A stretch of 64,000 nt of DNA from Aedes albopictus (Eukaryota; Arthropoda; Insecta; Diptera; Culicidae): NCBI RefSeq assembly GCF_035046485.1, contig NC_085137.1, positions 250,827,233 through 250,891,232 of the forward strand. Direction: 5' to 3'. Below the pieces are notes generated by a model, which saw only the letters and a program-made list of their open reading frames with translations, searched no databases and was not told the origin of the DNA. Of this stretch, positions 49,095 to 59,647 are shown in pieces (positions within the stretch are counted from its first letter, which is position 1; each line of letters opens with the position of its first letter). The translations under genes and the position numbers were made by a program.

Positions 49095-51096
49095 ATCGAT
49101 TGGATGTGCACTAAATCGCATTGCTTCTTTTAAATCTCTAAAATGTGAATACTTTTAACATGTTTTGATAAAACTGCTTGCAATTACTATTCCCAAATCA
49201 TGGCGGGATTATACTGCCAAGTTTATTCCGAGATTGGATAATGCATCGTATGAAGATCAGACCTATCAGTTTGGCCTCTTTCTTCTGAAATGATAAGAAC
49301 GCTTTGTCGAGCATCACATGCCTCTCCATGAGAACCAATATACTTACTAAAATGGAAAGTCCACTGTGATTCGTTTACACAATGTAACTTACGACATCAA
49401 GAAATCATTCACTCAAAAGCAATATTGTTGGGGTGTTTTCTTACAGATCTACTTTTGAACACGTACTTTTCGATTCCATATCGGATGCCGCACGGATTTT
49501 CCTGTTTATCTTTAATGATTTCCAATTGGATTTACCAAATGCTCATAAACCGACATCTCTTCTCGGCATTACGTCAAGCAGCGATTAGGAAATTGAGTGT
49601 ATGCGTCCAAGCGGGAGTCTTGTCGCCACTTTGAGGGAATCTCGTAGCAGAAGCGCAAGTGAGATAACTCAATGTGGTTTTTCCACTTATGATTTTGACC
49701 ACGACAAGCCTCAACAGGCTGCTTAATTTGTATATCTTAACTGAGAATCCGACTATGGAACTTCGTATCATTTGATATGTAATTATCCAGTTTTTACGCA
49801 ACTGGGCTTCCGAATACTCCGTAAACACTTGATTAAGTAAAACTGACCTAAGAAGCCTGAATCTTCAGGTTTTTCTTCTGGTCTGAACCCGTTGTGGTAA
49901 GCAGCTATAGGCTTACTTTACGCTTTATGCATTTTTTACTGTGCCCTTTTCAGGGCGCTGTTTGAACCCGTTGTGGTACGCTTATGCGATTATGACGAGC
50001 CTATTCCCTTACCTTCCTTTTCCCTATCCCATCCCTTATTCCTCCTTTCCCTCTCCCTCAGGTAAATGATGAATAAAGCCTGTATCCGCAATAATCGGGA
50101 CACAGAAATGCAGCAGTAACTTTGTAATAGATACATTAAAACTGCTCAAATTTTGTCTAATAACATCTTAAGATGTGTTCATTTCACCTACAAAATTCCA
50201 TGTGAATCGATGCAGTACTTTTTGTTGTAGCAACGAAAGAGTAAAATGTGCGCCATTGAATTTTGTACAGTCCCTAGTTTTGCTCGTCAGCGCTGTAACT
50301 TTTGAATTTGGCAAAGGATATGGCTGAAATTTTGAACACAAACCTCTCTATCTACATTTGTTGCATAGGCAAAATTTCAAAAAAATCGATGCACTATCAA
50401 CAATTTTATAGTCGAAACATGTATTGGGACTGAACGTGATTTTTGCCCCTCAGACAGCAATTAATAAGCACCCTTCATATTTTCGATTGTACTATTGAAA
50501 GTACTCCACCAAATTTTGCAGGTATAATATACACATAATCAACTAGCTTCTGTGAAAATTTCATGAAAATTGTCAGAGAAATTCAAAAGTTATGGATAGG
50601 CAAAAATCGCACATGAAAAACACGAAAAATTTTCACTAACACTCGCCTCTATCAACGCCAATAGCTTTCAAGCCAATTGATCAAAGTTGACGAAATTTTG
50701 CAAGAAAGTGTCTCTATAAGTATCATAACTGCTAACGAAATTTCATAATTATCATCACAGAACTTTGAACTGTAGCGTAAAAGAAACATCTAGTATGCGA
50801 ATTAAAATTGGTCATGATTGTACAAAATGCTTAAAACCACGTCTGTTTGTTTTTCATTCACAGTTAAAAGTAATGCATCGATTTTTATGAAATTTGGCAC
50901 AAATAATAAACATACAACAAAGAATTCTCAGTCAATTATTTGGCCAATTTTACCGATTCATTACAGAGCTACTGACGTACTTCTGTGTCCCGATTATTGC
51001 GGATACAGGCTTTAGTCTCGTATTCATGGCAATGGCACAAATTTCCCAAATGGAGGAGAACGTGCCTCTGGAGCCGGGCTACTGATACCTGATACC
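49095..51096 (+). mobile_element. Lian-like element, 3' piece of the split copy
   Basis: 49095-49650 matches reverse transcriptase of the 15771-20427 copy (MISNWIYQML, AIRKLSVC, GVLSPL). After a deletion near 49660-49735 the C-terminal region and 3' tail follow, ending TGATACCTGATACC at 51096. A 937-bp MITE sits in the tail. Frames are broken. Confidence 0.75.
50076..51012. mobile_element. 937-bp MITE in the Lian-like tail, TA flanks
   Basis: The ends AAGCCTGTATCCGCAATAAT and onward to GGGACACAGAA form a 32-bp inverted repeat, and TA flanks both sides (50074-50075 and 51013-51014). The flanks are consecutive parts of the Lian-like 3' tail. No transposase. Confidence 0.8.
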
Positions 51097-53990
51097 TTGA
51101 ATTCCAGTTGGAGTTTCTCGAGGAGTTCCAGGTGGAGTTCTTCTCGGAGTTTTACTTGGAGTTACTTTAGTTTTTCCTGTAGTTCCACATGGAGTTTCTG
51201 GAGCTCCTCCGGTAGTTACAGCTGGAGTTCCTCCAGAAGTTCAACCTGGAGTTCCTCCAGGATTTCCGTTTGGAGTTCCTCCAGGAGTTCCACCTGGAGC
51301 TCCACCTGGAGTTACTGCAAAATTTTCACCTAGAGTTCCACCAGGAGTTCCACCAGGAGTTCCACCAGTAGTTCCACCAGTAGTTCCAACAGGAGTTCCA
51401 CCTGGAGTTCCTTCAGGAGTTCCTCGAGGAGTGCCACCTAGAATTCTTCCGGGAGTTTCAGCTGTAGCTCTTTCAGGAGTTTCAACAGGAACTCCAACAG
51501 GAGTTCAACCTGGAGTTGGTGCAGAAGTTCCACCTAAAGTCCCTTTAGGAGTTCCATCTGGGATTCCTCGAGGAGTTTCACATGTAATTCTTACAGGAAT
51601 TCCATCTAGAATTCCTCCAAGAGTTCCATTTTAAAATTTTCGGGCATTCTTTCAAGAGATTCACCTAAAAATTCCACAGAAGTACAACATAAAATATTGC
51701 AAGTGAACAGTCTAGGATATTTTCAGTAGTTGGAACTCCTCCAGCGATTTCTGCAAGATTTCGAGCTGAAATCTCTTCAGGTTTTCCATCAATGATTGCT
51801 CAAGCATTTTCACCTGAAATTTCTCCAAGAGTTTTACCTCAGATTCTTCAGAAGTTCCACCTAGAATTCCTCTAGAAGTTATTTGTCCAAGAGTTCCACC
51901 TATAGTTCCTCCAGGGAGTTCTACCTAGGATTTTTCAATACTTTCACGTGGGTTTTTTTTTCTAGTAGTTATATTTACAATTGCTCCAGTAATTCCATTT
52001 GGAATTTGTTTAGATTGTTTGATTTTTTTTTTTTTCAGGAATCCCACCCATAACTACTACAAGATAACCAGGGACTTCTCCAGGAGTTCCACGTTGCATT
52101 CTTCCGTAGTTCAACCAGGGCTTTTTTTTCAAAAGTTCTATCTGTGATTTGTCCAAAAGTTTCTTCTAGGACTTCTCCAGGAGCTGATCCCTCATATTCT
52201 TCCAAGAGTTCCATCTATCCTCCAGGATTTTCACCTGGGATTTCTTCTGGAATGCCACTTTGATTTATACAAATCTTGTCAAATGCTCCCTGAGCTTTTA
52301 CATATGTATATGTTTTTTTTTTGTATATAAAAAATATTTTAACAAATTTCTCTACACGACTCCAGAAAAAAATCCGAGCAACCTTACATGATATTACCAG
52401 AGGAACCAGAAAAATAATTCCTGGGTGAACTTCGAAATGAACCCTGGGACAAATTCTTTCAGGAACTCCCGAAAAAGATTTCTGGAAGAGATTTCTGGAT
52501 GAACTCCAGCAGAACATCCATAGAAGCACCAGAATAAATTACTGGAGGAACTACGAAAAGAAATTTCGAAGGAACTCCTGAAGGAATTCTTAAAGTAACT
52601 TTCGATAAAACTCTCTAAGAAACTCTGTAAGAGATTTCTGGAGGAATTCTAGAAGTCCATCGGAAGGAATTTCTGAAGGAACTCCGAAAGAAATTTTGGG
52701 AAAAACTCCGGAAGAAATTCAATGGGAATTACTAGAAGGAATTTGCGGTGGAACACTGAAAAAAATACTGGTAGAAATAACGGAGAGCTTCCAAAGCCCA
52801 ATAAGACCGCAGCATACTCACTGCATGTCGAAAAATCCTAGGCGTTCCAAAATAATCCGAATTAACTTTTCTATGAATTCTCATAGCAAAAGTTGAAAGG
52901 CTCCTGTAGAAACTCCGGAAGCAACTTTTTGAGGATCATCGGAAGGGATTTCCAAAAGAATAACTGGAGAATTGACGGATGACCACCTGGTACATTCCGA
53001 AGGAAGCTGCAAGATTTTCTGAGCGATCTTCCGATGAAATTCATGCACAAACTTCCGAAAGAATTACCGCAGGATCTCAAAAAAGGGGAATTCTGATGAA
53101 ACTTATGATTGACTTAAGCAGGAACTTAAGAATAATTCAAATCTCATGGATATCCGCTGAGGATCTCCGGAAAAAAAAGTAAATAGGAACTCTGGTAGAA
53201 ATACCCGCAGGTGTTCTGGAAGGAAATTTAAAAATATTTTCTGGAAGAACTCCGAGAAAAAAACGACAAATGGAATTTCGGGAGGAGCTCCATAGGATAT
53301 TTGCCACACAGTATAATTCTGGATGAACTTCAGAAGGAATTTAAGGAGGATTTTCAAAAGGATATTGAAAAGGATTTACGGAGAAATTCTAGGAGAAACT
53401 TAGAAAATAATCTCCAGAGTATTGTGGAAGAAGCTCCATCAGAAAAATGGAAGAATTTCTCAGATGATCGTAGGAGGAAATTTACGGTTGAATGATTGAA
53501 AGAACTCCCGGAAGAAATTCAAAAGGAATTTCCGACAGCGCCTTTTTGAATAACAAATGGATCTCCAGAAACAAATCCAGAAAAAAAAACTCTGGAATGA
53601 ATTCCTAGGATTTTCAGAGGAAATATTTTTTTGAGAAAACCTGAAAGAAACACTAAAAGAAATTCCCAAACGGAAGCAATAATCCAGGAAGTGTTACCGG
53701 AAGGATTGAGGGTACGACTCCCGAAGAATCTCAAGATATATTTTCTTTCATCCAGGAATTCCTTTATAAATTCCCACAGGGATTCCTCTAGAGATTCCTT
53801 CAGCTATTTCTCCTGGGATTATTTTTTTCCAGTATCTTCCAGAAATCCTTCAAGGATTCCACCAAGAATATCTCAACGATTCCTCTAGGAAACCAGCGAT
53901 CCCTTCAAGATCTCTTTCGAGAAATTCTTAACGGATTCCTCTAGGAAATCCTTCCAAGAATTTTCCAAGAAATTCTTTGGAAAGTATTTA
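51097..53990. repeat. 12-bp minisatellite, GGAGTTCCACCT variant grading into decayed forms
   Basis: 51097-51640 is the regular GGAGTTCC variant, the same as at 25441-25902. It grows irregular to 52260 and continues in the opposite sense (GGAACTCCGGAAGAAAT) to about 53720. The 104-residue and shorter frames are periodic by-products. Confidence 0.8.
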
Positions 53991-55034
53991 TCCAATAACC
54001 TAACGAGTCAGTCCCCTTTCCACATACTGCGCGAAATGGAGCAACGTGTAGCACAGTTTCTTTTTATTTAGACCGGGTCTGTTCGAAAGCGGAATTTAGA
54101 ACGTCCCGCCGGAGATCTAAAATTTAGATTTGGACCTAAGGGTTTCAAATTTATTTCATTTGGCTTCAGTGGCTTCACTGCTTTTTTAGGTTTTTTTAAT
54201 GGAATTTCAATGAGGTACCAGGACCCCTCAGGAGCTTTCAGTGGCAATTCAGGGCAGCTCAGGAGGTGTCAGGAGGGTATTTATAGGTTTTTCAGGGGCG
54301 TTCATCGGACTTAAGGAGAGGTTTTCAGGAGTATTTCATGGGATCTCATGGTATTTCGAAGGGTTTCAGGAAGTGTCATGGGATTAAGGAAGTGGATTAA
54401 AGGCATTTCGGAGTGTTTCAGCGAGTGCAGAGAGTATCAAGAATTTTTCTGAAGCGTTTCAGGGTGTTTCAGGGGAGTTTCAGAATCGTTTCAGAGTCTC
54501 AGATATCAAAGAGTTTCTAAAGCTTTTTGGTGTGTTTTTGGAGGCTTTAGGAAGTTTCATAAGAGTTTTTAGGATGTTTCAGGGCTTTTCAGGGGTCTTG
54601 GGAGCTTTTGGGAGGTTCTTAAGGGGAGTTTCAGAGGGCCTCGTGAAGTATTCAAGTGCTGCGCAGGCGTTAATCCATTTGAACGGCACCTTAAACCCTT
54701 TGAAAGGGAACATTTATGAAGAGCATAGCATTTTTCAACACACACTTCCCCTCGTAACCTTTTCTCCCATACCTAATACATGTTAGTAGCAAAATCAGAG
54801 AATCCCCCTCCCGTCTAAAATGCTACGCAATTTATGGTTTATCCCAAAGGGCTTCAAACCCGCTAAACAACTCTGAACCCACTGTTAGTTGTTGAAATAG
54901 TAAAATAACATAAATATGAATTCTATTGTTAAAACTACAAATTAAAACTTACAGCTAGGATTGAGCAGGTTAAAATTCAAACTGTTATACACAACACCGA
55001 ACACACAGTATGCCTAAGAATGTTAGTAACAATA
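53991..55034. repeat. GTTTCAGGG-type minisatellite (54200-54660) and unassigned flanks
   Basis: 54200-54660 resembles 24120-24620. 53991-54199 and 54661-55034 hold no feature I can name. Confidence 0.5.
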
Positions 55035-55282
55035 TGTGAGATATAAGATGTACTGCATAAAGCTGTGGAAAGGAGATTGATCACAGCAGGCGATATAGCG
55101 CATTTGAATGTGATGCGAACTGTCAAGCAGACAACGTTAGCATCCCTGCTTGCATAGCAACAACTCCAGGCGTCACCCAACCGCGTTCACTCTTGCCACT
55201 TCCGAACCGACGTCAGCCTGGGTAAGTTGTGTGTGCTGCACGTGAGGGGTGATTCCTTCCCAGTGAAATACTAAACTCCACA
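55035..55282 (+). repeat. Partial LTR, first 248 bp of the BEL/Pao LTR
   Basis: Identical by eye to 57639-57886. It starts exactly at the LTR's first bases (TGTGAGATATAAG) and ends abruptly. The rest of that LTR is absent. Confidence 0.85.
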
Positions 55283-55560
55283 TTGGCGAATTCCTGCCAG
55301 TTTTTTCATTCAAGTGAGGAAATGGAACCTATATTTTTGCTGGGAGGAATCACCCTTCAATGTGCATGCATTAGTGAACAAGTGAGGGAAACACAAAACC
55401 CATATGTGAAAAGTGGAAGTTCGGTGTGATATTTTTCGGGGACGTAGCTCCCGCTGGAGCATGCCTGCGGAAAACTGTTAGTGAATGGGTAATTATTGAC
55501 GGGAAAGAGTGTGAAAGTTCAACAAAAGAACAAATTCCAGCAGCGCTAGAGTGATCGAAT
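55283..55560. other. Sequence between the partial LTR and the 110-bp array
   Basis: No family recognised. The final bases (GTGCTTACAG) lead into the first array unit. Confidence 0.4.
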
Positions 55561-56800
55561 TGTTTTGTTTTGTGCTTACAGCGTGTTGTTTGTCGTGGAG
55601 GAAGACTCCCGGCAATGTCCGCTTACGAAAAGCTAGGTTAGAAAGATCCTGTTGTTTTGCTTCGCGCAAATGTCGGATCGGAAGCTTACAGCGTGTTGTT
55701 TGTCGTGGGGGAAGACTCCCGGCAATGTCCGCTTACGAAAAGCTAGGTTAGAAAGATCCCGTTGTTTTGCTTCGCGCAAATGTCGGATCGGAAGCTTACA
55801 GCGTGTTGTTTGTCGTGGAGGAAGACTCCCGGCAATGTCCGCTTACGAAAAGCTAGGTTAGAAAGATCCTGTTGTTTTGCTTCGCGCAAATGTCGGATCG
55901 GAAGCTTACAGCGTGTTGTTTGTCGTGGAGGAAGACTCCCGGCAATGTCCGCTTACGAAAAGCTAGGTTAGAAAGATCCCGTTGTTTTGCTTCGCGCAAA
56001 TGTCGGATCGGAAGCTTACAGCGTGTTGTTTGTCGTGGAGGAAGACTCCCGGCAATGTCCGCTTACGAAAAGCTAGGTTAGAAAGATCCCGTTGTTTTGC
56101 TTCGCGCAAATGTCGGATCGGAAGCTTACAGCGTGTTGTTTGTCGTGGAGGAAGACTCCCGGCAATGTCCGCTTACGAAAAGTTAGGTTAGAAAGATCCC
56201 GTTGTTTTGCTTCGCGCAAATGTCGAATTGGAAGCTTACAGCGTGTTGTTTGTCGTGGAGGAAGACTCCCGGCAATGTCTGCTTACGAAAAGCTAGGTTA
56301 GAAAGATCCTGCTGTTTTGCTTCGCGCAAATGTCGGATCGGAAGCTTACAGCGTGTTGTTTGTCGTGGGGGAAGACTCCCGGCAATGTTCGCTTACGAAA
56401 AGCTAGGTTAGAAAGATCCCGTTGTTTTGCTTCGCGCAAATGTCGGATCGGAAGCTTACAGCGTGTTGTTTGTCATGGGGGAAGACTCCCGGCAATGTTC
56501 GCTTACGAAAAGCTAGGTTAGAAAAATCCCGTTGTTTTGCTTCGCGCAAATGTCGGATCGGAAGCTTACAGCGTGTTGTTTGTCGTGAAGAGAGAGTCCC
56601 GGCAATTTCCGCTGACGAAAAGCTAGATTGGAAAGATCCCGTTGTTTTGCTTCGCGCAAATATAGGATTGGAAGTTTGCATCGTGTTGTTTGTCATAGCA
56701 GATAAACATTGGCAATGTACGCAAAAAAAAAATATAAGAAAAATCACGTAGTTTTGATTTGTGCAAATGTGGTATCGAATGGTTACAATATATTATTTAT
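55561..56800. repeat. 110-bp tandem array, about 11 units
   Basis: The unit starts GCTTACAGCGTGTTGTTTGT and ends GCGCAAATGTCGGATCGGAA. Units between 55570 and 56570 are nearly identical; those from 56570 to 56800 decay progressively. Because 110 is not a multiple of 3, each 69-residue frame crosses two units and then stops, so the array is not a repeat protein. Each unit holds TTACAG|C, like a splice acceptor. Confidence 0.95.
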
Positions 56801-57638
56801 CAAAGAGTGTCGTCAATGTTGGCTGGCCAGAAGAAGGATTATGTTAATGCAGTTTGTTTTCTGTGACTAGTGTTCCAATGAACGGCAAGGCAATAAACTT
56901 TATCTATAATGTATTTTATCAGATATATCGAATTTAAACGACGGAGCAATGGGATAAATTTGGGTATAAAATTAAATAAAAAGACTCAAAGAACAAGATT
57001 TTTTTTTCTGGATCACCCAGTACCAAAACGGTAATTTCTTTTAAATACTACAAGTATAGAGGCTTGCATTACCAACATAACTAACGAAATGAGATACAAT
57101 TTGTAAGAATTGCCGAACGAGAGAAAGAGAGATGATGACGTCACTGTGCAAGCTCCTATTGCTCGTCGGAAAATATCATTCCCACAATTTAGCACTAAAA
57201 TGTTCGAGCTATTTTGAAAAAAGTAGCGGCAGCATAGTCAGAATGGTACCTCACAATGAAACTGTATTCGGTAGCTTTATGGCAGCAATTGCAACGTATG
57301 CGATGATGTAATATAACAGTAACTTATTGTCCGTTGTGATGATTTATAGATTCCGACGCAAATGATTAGGCTCATTTTCAGCGTAGGTGCGTTATAAATG
57401 TTTGCTTACAATGCAAAAGTATCATCAAATGTGTACCTAGCAACACAGCGTAAAATATTCACCAGGATGCGGTCTGGTTTTATATCTGTGGGCCCACGCA
57501 ACTAATTTTTGCGCAGAAGTCTAAACAGGTGGAATCTCCGCAATATGTTAAATCGTTATAAGTAAACACTCCAAATTGAGATACGGAAATTCTTTTTTTG
57601 TTAAAAATGTGTAAAACTTCTTTAGAGTAGAAGAAGGA
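56801..57638. other. Unassigned sequence before the full LTR
   Basis: AT-rich; no frame or repeat recognised. It ends at AAGAAGGA, directly before the LTR. Confidence 0.4.
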
Positions 57639-58274
57639 TGTGAGATATAAGATGTACTGCATAAAGCTGTGGAAAGGAGATTGATCACAGCAGGCGATAT
57701 AGCGCATTTGAATGTGATGCGAACTGTCAAGCAGACAACGTTAGCATCCCTGCTTGCATAGCAACAACTCCAGGCGTCACCCAACCGCGTTCACTCTTGC
57801 CACTTCCGAACCGACGTCAGCCTGGGTAAGTTGTGTGTGCTGCACGTGAGGGGTGATTCCTTCCCAGTGAAATACTAAACTCCACACAATACAGTTAAAA
57901 ACTAACAACACTCAACACAAAGATACGACGACGATGCTGATGTATAGGTAGTCTTAGCGACCTGAGATTCAAATACGAGATTTCGAAAATAACAACTCAA
58001 GTCAGTAGCCAATCGATCGTTCTACAATAAAGACGTGTAGATTAGAAATTTTCGTTCCTACAATAAACTATCTGACTTTGGTTTCAATAAAGCTTGTGAA
58101 TTTCAACGGAAAGTAAAGCGTTATCAGTGAGGTCGCCGAGGAAGAATTACACAATAGTGTCTAGTGTGGAGAGCAAGTTTAATTTGCGTGATTGGACAGA
58201 AGTGGTGGCTGGGAATTTGCACTAAAGCCAGAAAAGTGCCTTCTAAACCCGCGAACCGTGGAGGTTGAAGAACA
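57639..58274 (+). repeat. 5' LTR of the BEL/Pao element
   Basis: 636 bp, starting TGTGAG and ending AACA. AATAAA-type signals cluster near 58027 and 58087 with a CAATAAAC between them, as expected for the R region. It is followed five bases later by a primer-binding-site-like string. The right border rests on that spacing and is inferred; the left border is fixed by the partial copy at 55035. Confidence 0.75.
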
Positions 58275-58279
58275 TTATT

Positions 58280-58292
58280 TGGTGCCGTGACC
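58280..58292 (+). promoter_or_regulatory. Probable primer-binding site
   Basis: TGGTGCCGTGACC begins five bases after the LTR. It has the TGG start expected for pairing with a tRNA 3' CCA end. I did not identify the tRNA. Confidence 0.6.
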
Positions 58293-59647
58293 AGGATTCT
58301 GCGGTTCGAGAAGGTCATTATTCGTGAAGTACATTGTTCTCGGGAAGAATAATCCTACCAGCGGGCATTTTTTGGGGTAACGGAATCGCTATTACCGTAA
58401 TCATCAACGGGAGGAGAAATTGTTCTCCATAGCACTACACCCCTATTCTATCGTGCTTCATACGTTGGACGTCCGACCGAGCTGTGTTGCGCGACAACCG
58501 TTGCAATTGTACAATTAATTACAAGGCCTATTTCACTCAGGCCACAGGTGAGTGGCTTTCCAACTGTATCTGGCTGTCCTGCGGGTACTTTTGAGATTTT
58601 TCTTTGGTTCTATGATCACCGAGTTGAACTGCCACGCGTGACGTCGCACGGATTGGATAATTTGCATCGGCTCCGAGTACACAACACGACTTGCTGTATG
58701 CTTTGGAAGAGGATTGGATGGTGATTTCGATCATCATCTGAGATTGTTTTTGTAGTGCTATTTGGAAGCTGGCGACTGGAATCGACAAATTCGAAAATCA
58801 AGGCCTATTGTTGACAGGCCTCAGGTGAGTGTCTGTCCAAGAGCTATACGAGTTTTTGGTGGTGCTATAAGATTCGTTTTTGACCCTTTCTCGGTCTGGT
58901 GATCATTGGCTACGCGGGGGATCATCAAATACGCGATCGTGACTACACTGGGTAACGGCGTTTGTGCTGAAATCATCGCAACTTCAACACTAGTTCGATA
59001 GGCGAACAGGTTCTTCTGTGAAAATCGTTATAGACAGAGTAAAGCGGATCCAACTCAACTGCTGGGAGGCGTGACGTCATACGTTGCGTGCAGTGCATCA
59101 CGGAACGATTCACCTCCATCTGGACGGCTTACGATAGAGGTGGTGATCAGCGAAATACAAGGTCAGTGGTATCGAACCATTACTGTTTCTGGGCAATTTG
59201 GTACATTGGAGGCGATTTCATTAAAAACACAAGGCCTGTTGTAGACAGGTACAAGGTTAGTACCTGTCCAACCTATTATTATCCTATAGCCAGTGCTATC
59301 TTGGATTTTCTCTCCTTTTTCGGATTTTTGCTGAGTTCCTTGTAACTTCCTGCATCGCGAGAAACTTGTCAGCAACGCAGTCTGCATTGCTAGTTGCGCT
59401 TTTCAACATCTTTCAACGGGCCTCAACTCGAAGTACGACGACGATCATCCCAAGGTTTATCATTACACGGGGACCGGCAGAAGCTGCATAAATTTGAATA
59501 CAAGGCCTATTTGAGACAGGCCTCAGGTGAGTACCTGTCCAACAGCCTCACTTGGAGTTTTGCAGTGCTTCTTGGGTCGTTTCATTTCTCATTCTCGGTC
59601 GTCATCGTTCGTACTTCGACTTGCTGTGCTGGTAGTGGTTTTGGGAA
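58293..59647 (+). promoter_or_regulatory. BEL/Pao 5' leader with four imperfect repeats and splice-donor-like sites
   Basis: The motif CAAGGCCTATT, then an ACAGGCCTCAGGTGAGT-like string and CTGTCCAA recurs near 58523, 58799, 59229 and 59501. Three copies contain CAGGTGAGT, a consensus splice donor; the 59229 copy has AAGGTTAGT. No long frame precedes the gag ATG. The repeats may control RNA structure, packaging or splicing; this is inference. Confidence 0.65.

Noticed and set aside
55551..56751. Series of 69-residue Cys-rich proteins
   Set aside because: They come from a 110-bp tandem unit whose length is not a codon multiple; each frame ends after two units.
55561..56800. CRISPR array
   Set aside because: The whole 110-bp unit is repeated with no variable spacers, and the genome is animal.
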